Shown: one piece after another, positions 1-9,693 of the stretch
Layout: each line of letters opens with the position of its first letter
Position numbering within the stretch: the first letter of the stretch is position 1
Notes under the pieces: generated by a model
Seen by the model: the letters and a program-made list of their open reading frames with translations, nothing else
Database searches by the model: none
Told to the model about the DNA's origin: nothing
Position numbers and translations under genes: made by a program
Assembly: GCA_947493695.1 (NCBI GenBank)
Contig: CANLSF010000002.1
Span: 496,001-560,000 of the forward strand
Direction: 5' to 3'
Source: an uncultured Kiloniellaceae bacterium
GTDB lineage: Bacteria > Pseudomonadota > Alphaproteobacteria > Kiloniellales > Kiloniellaceae
DNA: 64,000 nucleotides

Positions 1-1
1 G

Positions 2-1267
<1,266 letters not shown>

Positions 1268-2203
1268 AGCTGTCACTTCGTCTGGCAAACCCCGGTTTAG
1301 AGCACCTGGCCATGGGCGACCCGCCGTATTTGTGGGTCTGTTGCGCGCCGATGCGATCATTTGAGCCCGCGTGTTTCGACAAAGCACTGCATATTTCGCT
1401 TCGAAATGCGCCGAGCGAGAGCGAATTCACGCAGTGCGCTGCATTTTTTTCTTCAGCGGGCATTTTTATCGGAATAAACGAGCCTTTCGAACTGTTGACC
1501 TTCTATAAGGCCTTTGCCGTTGCGCCTCCAAACTGCAGCAGGGCCCAAGTTTGATTGAAATTCGTTTGAGTATTTTCTGGTGAAGGACAGATTACCCCCC
1601 CACCACAGTCGGTCGTTACTTGCAAGCCCCCGGTTCATCTTCATCGCTGTGGCGACGATCGCGTTTAACCGGATAAGTCTGTTTGACGGCAACTCAAGGC
1701 AAGCCGTTAAACTCGATAGACGTTATGCGCTTCACAAAATCGAATTTTTATATTTTATAAAATAGGGACATAATATTATTTATGTTCAATCGATTTTTAC
1801 GTCGACTTCGTAGAAGAAAATTTTCATCCCTTCCGTTCGAAAAAATAATCTTCTGTTGGCAAAGTCGCTCTGCAATTGAATCGTGCAACGGCAGAATATC
1901 GTTGCGAATCTTAGAGAAAAAAAACTCTAAATATATCTTATATAACAATTGATTATGGTAATTTTTCAGATTGCATCTCGGTTTTGAAAGTGACTTCGAA
2001 GCGAAGCTCGTGACGCCCTAAAGCTACAAACAACGTGCTTCGAAAACTTACACGGATGCGGATTTCATAATCTCAAACCGCACTAGTTCAAATTTATGAA
2101 AAATATTTCGGAATAAAGTTAACGGCTGGGTTGTTCCATCACTACCAAGCGCTCAAGCCTAGCACTCGCTAGAGCATTTTTGAGCCAAACTGAGGATAAT
2201 GGA
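1268..2203. other. AT-rich non-coding interval before the RTX gene
   Basis: No convincing gene is seen in these 936 bases; the short open frames lack ribosome-binding sites and recognisable composition. The part from about 1690 to 2110 is markedly AT-rich compared with the flanking genes. It must hold the promoter of the RTX gene. A composition change next to a secreted-protein locus is compatible with horizontal acquisition or with a silencing or regulatory region, but this is inference. Confidence 0.6.
1384..1450 (+). terminator. Possible ligA terminator
   Basis: GCACTGC at 1384-1390 is the exact reverse complement of GCAGTGC at 1431-1437. An inner hairpin lies at 1393-1407 (ATTTCG, CTT loop, CGAAAT). 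The structure is followed by seven T at 1444-1450. The outer arm is short and the structure is branched, so the call is tentative. Confidence 0.35.
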
Positions 2204-5200
2204 ATGCCTTTTAATATTAACTTCGTAATTGGTGACAACAAGGACAACAAGCTTGATGGTGGAGAGGGCACGGACTTTGTTTTTGGTCTGGGCGGCGACG
2301 ACATCATTCATGCCAACGGCGGCAATGATCTGGTATTCGCCGGACATGGCGACGACACGGTCAGTGGCGGCGAAGGCGTCGACGTTCTCCATGGAAACTC
2401 CGGCGACGATGTGATCGCAGGTGACAAGGGCGACGACTTTGTCTTCGGCGGCCAAGGCAACGACCGGATGGTCTGGAACAACGGTGACGGTTCCGACTTG
2501 ATGGATGGCGGTTCCGGCTACGACACGACGGAAGTCAATGGCGCCGACGGTGCGGGAGACGAATTTGAAGTCGCAGCCAAAGGTTCCAATGTGGAATTCC
2601 AGCGCGTCAACCTGGGCCCGTTCAAACTCGACATCAGGAACACCGAAGAACTGGACGTCAATGGCGGTGGCGGTGATGACAGTTTCAAGGTCGGCGACCT
2701 GGAAGGCACCGACCTGCAGGTCGTTAACTTCGATGGCGGCAAGGGCGACGACACCCTGGACGGAACCGAAGCCACCCGCACCATCAATGCCGACGGCGGT
2801 GAAGGCGACGATCTTTTGAAAGGAAGTTCGGTTGCCGACCACCTTAAAGGCGGTAAGGGCGACGACGTCATCATCGGCAACAAAGGTGACGACAAGATGG
2901 AAGGCGGCGAAGGCGACGACCTGATGATCTGGAACAACGGTGACGGTTCCGACTTCATGGACGGCGGCGAAGGCTACGACACCACTCAAGTCAATGGTGC
3001 TGACGGTGCCGGAGACAACTTCGAGGTCGCAGCCGGTGGGTCCGACGTCGAGTTCCAGCGCACCAACCTGGGCCTGTTCAAACTGGACATCCAAAACACT
3101 GAAAATCTTGAAGTGAACGGCCAGGCCGGTGACGACACCTTGAAGGTCGGCGATCTGGAAGGCACCGACCTGCAGAGCGTGACCTTCAACGGCGGTAAGG
3201 GCGACGACACTCTGGACGGAGACGAAGCCACCCGCAGCATCAACGCCGATGGCGGTGAGGGCAACGACCTTCTCAAGGGAAGCTCGGTTGCTGACCACCT
3301 TAAAGGCGGAAAAGGCGACGATGTCATCATCGGCAATAAAGGCGATGACAAGATGGAAGGTGGTGAAGGCGACGACCTGATGATCTGGAACAACGGTGAC
3401 GGTTCCGACTTCATGGACGGCGGCGAAGGTTACGACACCACGCAGGTCAATGGCGCCGACGGTGCCGGTGACCACTTCGAGGTCGCTGCCGGTGGATCGG
3501 ACGTCGAATTCCAGCGCACCAACCTTGGCCTCTTCAAGCTCGACATCCAGAACACCGAAACCCTGGAAGTCAATGGTCAGGCCGGTGACGACACTTTCAA
3601 AGTCGGCGATCTCTCGCATACAGATCTTGAGACCGTGATCTTTAATGGCGGCAAAGGCAATGACACTCTGGACGGTACCGAGGCCACCCGCAAGATCATC
3701 GCCGACGGTGGTGAAGGCGACGATCTTCTGAAAGGAAGCTCGGTTGCTGACCATCTTAAAGGCGGCAAGGGCGACGATGTCATCATCGGCAACAAAGGCG
3801 ATGACAAGATGGAAGGTGGTGAAGGCGACGACCTCATGATCTGGAACAATGGTGACGGTTCCGACTTCATGGACGGCGGCGAAGGTTACGACACCACGCA
3901 GGTCAATGGCGCCGACGGTGCCGGTGACCACTTCGAGGTCGCTGCCGGTGGATCGGACGTCGAATTCCAGCGCACCAACCTTGGCCTCTTCAAGCTCGAC
4001 ATCCAGAACACCGAAACCCTGGAAGTCAACGGTCAGGCCGGTGACGACACTTTCAAAGTCGGCGACCTCTCGCACACAGACCTTGAGACTGTGATCTTCA
4101 ACGGCGGCAAGGGCAACGATACCCTGGACGGCGACGAAGCCACTCGCACCATCATCGCCGATGGTGGTGAAGGCGACGATCTTCTTAAGGGAAGCTCGGT
4201 CACCGATCACCTTAAAGGCGGAGCTGGCGATGACGTCATCATCGGCAACAAGGGCGATGACAACATCGAGGGCGGCGAAGGTAACGACCGCATGATCTGG
4301 AATAACGGTGACGGGTCCGACAACATGGACGGCGGTGCCGGGTTCGACACCGTGGAAGTCAATGGCGCTGACGGTGCCGGAGACAACTTCGAAGTCGCAG
4401 CCGGTGGGTCCGACGTCGAGTTCCAGCGCACCAACCTGGGTCTCTTCAAGCTCGACATCCAGAACACCGAGACCCTGGAAGTCAACGGCGGTGCCGGAGA
4501 CGACAATCTGAAAGTCGGCGATCTCGCGAAAACCGACTTGAAGACAGTGATCTTCGACGGTGGCGAAGGTGACGACTTCCTAGACGGGTCCGAAGCCACC
4601 ACACGCATTGAGGCCTTCGGTGGCCAGGGCGACGACGTCCTGATCGGCGGCTCTGCGCAAGACCTGCTCGAAGGCGGTAAAGGCGACGACGTGCTTGAGG
4701 GTGGTGCCGGAAATGACCAGCTCAACGGCGGTTCCGGAGACGACATGCTCGAAGGCGGGCGTGGGACCGACCTCCTGAAGGGCGGTTCCGGAGATGATCA
4801 GCTCGAGGGCGGACGTGGAAACGACATTCTGAAGGGTGGACGCGGCGACGACCAGCTCGAGGGCGGTCGTGGAAACGACCAACTCGAAGGCGGTGCCGGA
4901 AACGACGTGCTCGACGGTGGTCGCGGAAACGACGTTCTCAATGGCGGTGCCGGCAATGACGAACTTGAAGGCGGTCGTGGAAACGACATCTTCATCTTCG
5001 AACAGGGCACAGGCGATGACACGGTGCTCGACTTCGAAGTCGGTCGTGACGAACTCGACCTCTCCGACTTCGGCTTTGAGTCCTTCGAGGACGTGCTGGA
5101 CGCAGCCGAAGACCAGGACGGCGACACGGTCATCGACCTGGGCAACGGTGACTCCGTCACGCTGGTTGGCGTCTCCGAAGCCGACCTGAGCCAGGACGAC

Positions 5201-5212
5201 ATCGCCATCTAG
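2204..5212 (+). CDS. Large acidic RTX calcium-binding protein, type I secretion substrate
   Basis: A 1002-residue, Asp/Gly-rich protein with no signal peptide. The ATG at 2204 is chosen because TGAGGA lies seven bases upstream; an in-frame TTG at 2180 lacks such support. Residues about 10-90 are RTX nonapeptides. Five tandem 152-residue units follow, each joining RTX repeats (GGEGDD, GGKGDD) to a non-RTX beta-rich stretch containing FEVAAGGSDVEFQR and KLDIQNTE. Then come 14 uninterrupted nonapeptides and a C-terminal segment (VLDFEVGRDELDLSDFGF to DDIAI) typical of uncleaved type I secretion signals. RTX repeats fold into a beta-roll on binding calcium outside the cell. No lipase, protease or adhesin domain is recognisable, so the role (surface layer, adhesion or matrix protein) is unknown. 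The exporter genes follow on the same strand. Confidence 0.93.
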   Translation: MPFNINFVIGDNKDNKLDGGEGTDFVFGLGGDDIIHANGGNDLVFAGHGDDTVSGGEGVDVLHGNSGDDVIAGDKGDDFVFGGQGNDRMVWNNGDGSDLMDGGSGYDTTEVNGADGAGDEFEVAAKGSNVEFQRVNLGPFKLDIRNTEELDVNGGGGDDSFKVGDLEGTDLQVVNFDGGKGDDTLDGTEATRTINADGGEGDDLLKGSSVADHLKGGKGDDVIIGNKGDDKMEGGEGDDLMIWNNGDGSDFMDGGEGYDTTQVNGADGAGDNFEVAAGGSDVEFQRTNLGLFKLDIQNTENLEVNGQAGDDTLKVGDLEGTDLQSVTFNGGKGDDTLDGDEATRSINADGGEGNDLLKGSSVADHLKGGKGDDVIIGNKGDDKMEGGEGDDLMIWNNGDGSDFMDGGEGYDTTQVNGADGAGDHFEVAAGGSDVEFQRTNLGLFKLDIQNTETLEVNGQAGDDTFKVGDLSHTDLETVIFNGGKGNDTLDGTEATRKIIADGGEGDDLLKGSSVADHLKGGKGDDVIIGNKGDDKMEGGEGDDLMIWNNGDGSDFMDGGEGYDTTQVNGADGAGDHFEVAAGGSDVEFQRTNLGLFKLDIQNTETLEVNGQAGDDTFKVGDLSHTDLETVIFNGGKGNDTLDGDEATRTIIADGGEGDDLLKGSSVTDHLKGGAGDDVIIGNKGDDNIEGGEGNDRMIWNNGDGSDNMDGGAGFDTVEVNGADGAGDNFEVAAGGSDVEFQRTNLGLFKLDIQNTETLEVNGGAGDDNLKVGDLAKTDLKTVIFDGGEGDDFLDGSEATTRIEAFGGQGDDVLIGGSAQDLLEGGKGDDVLEGGAGNDQLNGGSGDDMLEGGRGTDLLKGGSGDDQLEGGRGNDILKGGRGDDQLEGGRGNDQLEGGAGNDVLDGGRGNDVLNGGAGNDELEGGRGNDIFIFEQGTGDDTVLDFEVGRDELDLSDFGFESFEDVLDAAEDQDGDTVIDLGNGDSVTLVGVSEADLSQDDIAI
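2468..4747 (+). repeat. Five tandem 456-bp coding repeats
   Basis: The ATG of the M(I/V)WNNGDGSD motif recurs at 2468, 2924, 3380, 3836 and 4292, exactly 456 bases apart each time, so five in-frame 152-codon units contain no indels. Units 3 and 4 are nearly identical at the DNA level. The first and fifth are the most diverged, and the end of the fifth passes into canonical RTX nonapeptides. The pattern is the signature of recent internal duplication or gene conversion. Confidence 0.95.
4619..4996 (+). repeat. Fourteen consecutive RTX nonapeptides
   Basis: A 27-base period encodes fourteen uninterrupted GGxGxDxLx nonapeptides, from GGQGDDVLI to GGRGNDIFI. Such runs form a parallel beta-roll that binds calcium between turns. 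This block sits directly before the C-terminal secretion region, its usual place in RTX proteins. Confidence 0.95.
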
Positions 5213-5222
5213 GCGACGTGAC

Positions 5223-5258
5223 ATGGGCCCGGCAGATCGCCGGGCCCATTCTTTTCTC
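5223..5258 (+). terminator. Intrinsic terminator after the RTX gene
   Basis: A perfect 11-bp stem (5223-5233 with 5239-5249) with a 5-base loop is followed by TTCTTTTCT. It stands between the RTX gene and the exporter genes. It could attenuate read-through so that substrate mRNA exceeds exporter mRNA, or separate two transcription units. Confidence 0.85.
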
Positions 5259-5354
5259 CAAACTTTATTCGATTAATTCAGCGCTGCATTTCATCGGCGC
5301 GTCCACAGGCGCGACTGGCCCCCAGACGCAAACTATAAAGACCGGGAGTGTGAC

Positions 5355-7124
5355 ATGAGTAAAAAGCAAAGCGGCTTATCCGAACTTCAGACCGCGTTCC
5401 GAAGCTGCAACGGAGGTTTCTTTATGACCGGCATCTTTAGCCTGGTCATCAATCTCCTCATGCTGACCGGCCCACTCTACATGATGCTGGTCTACGACCG
5501 CGTGCTGACCAGCCAGAGTGAGTCGACTCTGGTGTATCTGTCTCTGCTCATCGCCGGCCTCTTTGTCATCATGGGATTGCTGTCAACGGTACGCTCCAAG
5601 ATCCTCATCCGGATCGGCAGCCGGATTAATCTGCGTCTCAGCGAACGGGTTTTCGAAGCTCAGATCAAAAAATCCGCGGCCCGGAACAACAAGGGTCAGG
5701 ACGGTGTGCGAGATCTGCAGACCCTGCGCGAATTTTTATCCGGAACCGGCCCCAGCACTCTGTTCGATGCCCCCTGGACACCCGTTTATATTGCAGTTGT
5801 GTTTTTGCTGGACCCGCTGCTGGGATGGATTGCGACGGGCGGTGCCGTACTGCTGCTGGTGCTGGCTGTGGTCAACGAATTCATGACCCGCGGTAATCTC
5901 GCGAAAGCCACGCGTGCACTCGCCGAAAGCAACGAGATTGTGGCCGACAGCCGGAACAACGCCGAAGTCCTGGCGTCCATGCACATGCTGCCCGGCCTCT
6001 ATCGGCAGTGGCAGAAACTGCAGCACTCCGCGCTACACCTGCAGAACAAGGCCAGCGACCGTTCCGCAAGCCTGACCTCCATGACCAAGACCATACGCCT
6101 CATGCTGCAGTCGGCGATCCTGGGCGCAGGCGCCTATCTTGCCATCAACGGCGAGATCAGCCCGGGCAGCATGATCGCCGCCTCGCTGATCATGGGCCGC
6201 GGCCTTGCGCCAATCGAGCAAGCCATCGGGTCCTGGCGCCACTTCATTGCCGCGCGGGGCGCCTATCGCCGGACCCGGAAGTTGCTGGAAGAGGTTCCAG
6301 CCGAGGAACCGCGCACCCTGTTGCCGGCCCCCAAGGGCGAATTGAGCGTGGAAAAGCTCTTCGCAGGCATCCCGGGCAAGGACGGCAACACCCTGATCCT
6401 CTCGAATATTTCCTTTCGCCTGAACGCAGGTGAAGTTCTGGCTGTGATCGGTCCAAGCGCCTCGGGGAAATCGACGCTCGCCCGCCTGTTGGTTGGTGCC
6501 TGGCCGCCACACCACGGGCATGTCCGCCTCGACAGCGCTGATCTCTGGCAGTGGGATCGCGAGCAGCTCGGGCAGTACATCGGTTATCTGCCTCAGGATG
6601 TGGAGTTGCTCAACGGGACGGTAAAGGAAAATATCGCGCGCTTCAGTGAAGACATGGACGACAGCGCAGTGGTCGCTGCAGCCATGAACGCCGGTGCCCA
6701 TGAGATGATCCTGGGATTGTCAGACGGCTACAACACCACGATCGGTGCCGGAGGACGTCTGCTATCAGGTGGCCAGCGGCAGCGGATCGCACTGGCGCGC
6801 GCCCTCTACGGCGACCCGGCCCTTATCGTGATGGACGAACCTAACGCCAGTCTCGATGCGGTCGGTGAAGAAGCGCTCAGCGAGGCCATCAAACACATGA
6901 AGGCACGCGGACAGACTGTTGTCGTCGTCGCACATCGACCATCCGCCGTAAAACAGGCCGACAAGATCCTGGTCCTTGACCGCGGCAAGGTCTCGGCCTT
7001 TGGGCCCAAATCGGAAGTGTTCGCGGCGCTTTCAGAGCGCAACTCAGGCGAAGGGAAAGCCGAGAGCACGGCCACGTCTCTTTCAGGTCCCAGAATTGTT
7101 GTTCAGCAGCGGAGAGCGTCATGA
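5355..7124 (+). CDS. Type I secretion ABC permease/ATPase (PrtD/HlyB-like)
   Basis: A 589-residue inner-membrane half-transporter expected to dimerise and export the neighbouring RTX protein with an HlyD-type adaptor and an outer-membrane channel. The N-terminal half is a six-helix ABC transmembrane domain containing the family phrase MMLVYDRVLTS (residues 43-53). The ATPase half has Walker A GPSASGKST (366-374), signature LSGGQ (470-474) and Walker B IVMDEP (about 491-496). There is no N-terminal C39 peptidase domain, which fits an exporter of RTX substrates with C-terminal uncleaved signals. GGGAG lies upstream of the ATG. The stop overlaps the next start by four bases (ATGA), so the two are translationally coupled. 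Confidence 0.95.
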   Translation: MSKKQSGLSELQTAFRSCNGGFFMTGIFSLVINLLMLTGPLYMMLVYDRVLTSQSESTLVYLSLLIAGLFVIMGLLSTVRSKILIRIGSRINLRLSERVFEAQIKKSAARNNKGQDGVRDLQTLREFLSGTGPSTLFDAPWTPVYIAVVFLLDPLLGWIATGGAVLLLVLAVVNEFMTRGNLAKATRALAESNEIVADSRNNAEVLASMHMLPGLYRQWQKLQHSALHLQNKASDRSASLTSMTKTIRLMLQSAILGAGAYLAINGEISPGSMIAASLIMGRGLAPIEQAIGSWRHFIAARGAYRRTRKLLEEVPAEEPRTLLPAPKGELSVEKLFAGIPGKDGNTLILSNISFRLNAGEVLAVIGPSASGKSTLARLLVGAWPPHHGHVRLDSADLWQWDREQLGQYIGYLPQDVELLNGTVKENIARFSEDMDDSAVVAAAMNAGAHEMILGLSDGYNTTIGAGGRLLSGGQRQRIALARALYGDPALIVMDEPNASLDAVGEEALSEAIKHMKARGQTVVVVAHRPSAVKQADKILVLDRGKVSAFGPKSEVFAALSERNSGEGKAESTATSLSGPRIVVQQRRAS

Positions 7125-8464
7125 CTCAACTCACTACAGAACTCAAACCGGCCCAGCGGATGGAAAAGCGTACCGCCCCTTCCGATCGGATGACCGGACA
7201 AATCATATTCGGTTTGCTGGTCGTAGGCCTGATGTTCGGTGGCATCGCCGGTTGGGCCATCAGCACCAAAATCGAGGGCGCGGTGGTCGCATCCGGCATG
7301 GTGGCAGTCGAGAGCAATCGTAAGACTGTACAGCATCTCGAAGGCGGAATCGTGGGCGAGATCTTTGTTCAGGAAGGTGAATACGCGCAGGCCGGACAGC
7401 TTTTGATGCGGCTTGACGACACCCGGACCCAGGCTAACCTGGCAATTGTCGTCAATCAGCAGAACGATTTCCTGGCCCAGCGCGCACGTTTAACCGCCGA
7501 ACTGACGGGAAAAGCCAGTATCGCGTATCCGCCTCTATTGCTTGCGAGCGCCGGCGAGACCGAAGTTGATGAGATGATCGTAGCGCAGGATCGCCTCTTC
7601 ACCGCGCGCGGTGAAGCCCGTGTGGCGGAAGCCGCATCTGTACAACAGCGCATCGCGGCCTTCAGCGAACAGATTAAGGGCCTTAAGCAGCAGGGTGTCG
7701 CTGTTAAGAAGGAACTCAATCTCTCCCGCGATGAACTGGTGGTTCTGGAACGCCTGCGCCAGAAAGAACTTGTGCCGGTGACCCGCGTTATGGAGCTGCA
7801 GCGCAGTATTGCGCGCCTGGAAGGCCAGCGGGCGGGCGGGCGGGCGCAGATCGCCAGCCTGAAGGCGCAGATCCACGAGGCTGAAGCCCAGATCGCCCGA
7901 GCGGACAAAGATTTCCGGGAGCAGGTGAGCCGGGATCTGACAACGGTCCAGGCTCAGCTCTACACCCTGATAGAGCAACGGGCCGCGGCCGAGGACCGTC
8001 TGGAGCGTGGTGAAATCCGTGCGCCACAGGCTGGTCGCATCCTGGACCTGCGTGTCCATACCAAGGGCGGCGTGATCATTGCGGGCGACCCGATCATGAA
8101 CATCATCCCAAGCGAGGACGAATTGGTATTGATGGCGCAGGTACCGCCCGCGGATGTGGACAGAGTGAGCACAGGCCTCGACGCGACCATTCGCCTGACC
8201 GCCTTCAACCAGGACACAACGCCGGAAATTACCGGACGCGTTCAGACGATCTCTGCAGACAGTGTATACGACGAGGCCAAGCAAACATCCTTCTACCGGA
8301 CTCAGATCTCGATATCAAAATCAGAGCTCAGCAAGATCGGTGGCCTTCAACTCGTACCGGGCATGCCGGCAGAAATCCTGATAAAAACCGGCGAGCGACA
8401 GGTGATTTCCTACCTGATCAAGCCTCTGCTCGACAGCTTCGCGCGGACATTCAGAGATGAATGA
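7121..8464 (+). CDS. Type I secretion membrane-fusion protein (HlyD/PrtE family)
   Basis: A 447-residue periplasmic adaptor linking the ABC exporter to a TolC-like channel. One transmembrane helix near residues 27-50 follows a short basic cytoplasmic tail. A lipoyl-like half-motif comes next (VQHLEGGIVGEIFVQEGE). Long coiled-coil helices span the middle. The second lipoyl half and the beta-barrel follow (GEIRAPQAGRILDLRVHT, then the C-terminal HlyD domain ending VPGMPAEILIKTGER). Length and order are normal for the family. The start overlaps the stop of the exporter. No outer-membrane partner gene lies in this window. Confidence 0.95.
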   Translation: MTQLTTELKPAQRMEKRTAPSDRMTGQIIFGLLVVGLMFGGIAGWAISTKIEGAVVASGMVAVESNRKTVQHLEGGIVGEIFVQEGEYAQAGQLLMRLDDTRTQANLAIVVNQQNDFLAQRARLTAELTGKASIAYPPLLLASAGETEVDEMIVAQDRLFTARGEARVAEAASVQQRIAAFSEQIKGLKQQGVAVKKELNLSRDELVVLERLRQKELVPVTRVMELQRSIARLEGQRAGGRAQIASLKAQIHEAEAQIARADKDFREQVSRDLTTVQAQLYTLIEQRAAAEDRLERGEIRAPQAGRILDLRVHTKGGVIIAGDPIMNIIPSEDELVLMAQVPPADVDRVSTGLDATIRLTAFNQDTTPEITGRVQTISADSVYDEAKQTSFYRTQISISKSELSKIGGLQLVPGMPAEILIKTGERQVISYLIKPLLDSFARTFRDE

Positions 8465-8979
8465 GCGTTTTGGTAGCGTTGCGCAAACCAGTGCCGCGGC
8501 CAAAACTTTCTAGATCCGAGCAGTCACGGGAAGACAGGGAGATGAGAACCTCAGTGTAGGCTTTCATCTCCCTCCCATCTCACCAAATACAAACACAGAT
8601 TCTCTGCTTGTCGCAAATTTTATGAAATTACAAAATTTTTCCCACAAAACCACGGAAATCAACGCAATGAAAAACATACATCGCATTATAAATTAATTTT
8701 ATTCGCAATATATTTTACTTAATTATTAAAGCCACTTTATTTGTATACTTAAAATACTTGCATTCTATATCAGGGTAACGCCTTATTAATGTCTCTTGCC
8801 TAGGTTGTCTGAGTAAGTTAGACGCGCAAAAAAGCTAAGAACCGTGACCGGCAAGGGTAACAGTCGCTTAGCGGGCGCAGCGCTTAAGGAACAAGGGATC
8901 AACGCGGATTAATCATCGCCTTGATCCGGCTGTACAGGCGGTACCGTGCTGGACCGCTTTAGTAAGGAGCGAGAGACGA
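8465..8979. other. AT-rich intergenic region after the secretion operon
   Basis: No gene is evident. The stretch from about 8575 to 8790 is strongly AT-rich, while the last 170 bases before the ParA-like gene are GC-rich and must carry its promoter. A hairpin lies just downstream of the membrane-fusion gene. Confidence 0.6.
8537..8572 (+). terminator. Inverted repeat downstream of the secretion genes
   Basis: GGGAGATGA at 8537-8545 pairs with TCATCTCCC at 8564-8572; the stem can extend to 11 bp through a G-T pair. The loop is about 14 bases. No T-run follows, so factor-dependent termination or mRNA 3'-end protection is as likely as intrinsic termination. Confidence 0.45.
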
Positions 8980-9678
8980 ATGCGAGTGTTGGCGGTTTCC
9001 TCTCAGAAGGGTGGCTCGGGTAAAACCACTCTTTCGGGGCACATTGCCGTGCAGGCCCAGAGAATGGGCTGCGGTCCGGTCGCGCTTGTCGACACGGATC
9101 CGCAGGGCAGCCTGGCCGACTGGTGGAACGAGCGCGAAGACGATACACCGGTCTTTGTCAGTACCTATGTATCCCGTCTTGCAGGCGATATCGATCGCAT
9201 GCGCGAAGCCGGTATCAAACTCCTGGTCATCGACACTCCTCCGGCGATTACCGACACGATCGCGGACGTCGTCAATGTTTCCGACCTGATTGTAATCCCG
9301 ACCCGCCCTAGTCCGCATGATCTGCGGGCCGCCGGCGCAACGGTCGAGTTGGTCGAAAACCTGGGCAAACCTCTGATTTTCGTCATCAACGCCGCCACGC
9401 CGCGCGCGCGGATGACTTCGGAAGCGGCATGCGCCCTGTCTCAACATGGCACGGTCGCGCCGGTTATGATCCATCATCGTGCGGACTTCGCAGCCAGCAT
9501 GATTGACGGGCGAACCGTCATGGAGATTTCCAAGGCAACGCGTTCTGCTAATGAAATTGAAAAGCTATGGCAGTACCTCGACAGCCGTCTCGTACAGAGC
9601 GATCGCAAGACGATCATGCCTTCGTCGGCAGTGTCGCCGGCGGTTGAGAAACCAACCTTCAACGTCGGCACGCATTAA
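8980..9678 (+). CDS. Orphan ParA/MinD-family ATPase
   Basis: A 232-residue deviant-Walker ATPase. The motif KGGSGKTT (residues 10-17) carries the signature lysine that lets ParA-type proteins dimerise around ATP. LVDTDPQGSLADWW and LLVIDTPPA are the other conserved nucleotide-site strands. Family members position DNA, chromosomes or protein clusters by binding DNA non-specifically in the ATP state. There is no N-terminal helix-turn-helix and no parB or centromere-like array nearby, so it is not a classical plasmid or chromosome partition pair. The next gene follows after 15 bases and is the most likely partner. The ATG follows a purine-rich AAGGAGCGAGAG stretch. Confidence 0.9.
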   Translation: MRVLAVSSQKGGSGKTTLSGHIAVQAQRMGCGPVALVDTDPQGSLADWWNEREDDTPVFVSTYVSRLAGDIDRMREAGIKLLVIDTPPAITDTIADVVNVSDLIVIPTRPSPHDLRAAGATVELVENLGKPLIFVINAATPRARMTSEAACALSQHGTVAPVMIHHRADFAASMIDGRTVMEISKATRSANEIEKLWQYLDSRLVQSDRKTIMPSSAVSPAVEKPTFNVGTH

Positions 9679-9693
9679 GGGGGCGGGAGGAAT

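Noticed and set aside
1312-1765. Small open frames after ligA
   Set aside because: No ribosome-binding sites, Cys/Phe-rich products, and one crosses a likely terminator.
2159-4210. Long minus-strand open frame opposite the RTX gene
   Set aside because: It mirrors the 456-bp repeats and the codon bias of the real gene, has no ribosome-binding site, and yields a Val/Ala-rich repetitive product without family features.
4619-4996. 27-bp repeats considered as a CRISPR-like array
   Set aside because: The period is in-frame and encodes RTX nonapeptides; there are no unique spacers.
8980-9678. ParA-like gene as evidence of a plasmid or second replicon
   Set aside because: No parB, replication gene or iteron array, and the surroundings are core chromosomal genes.
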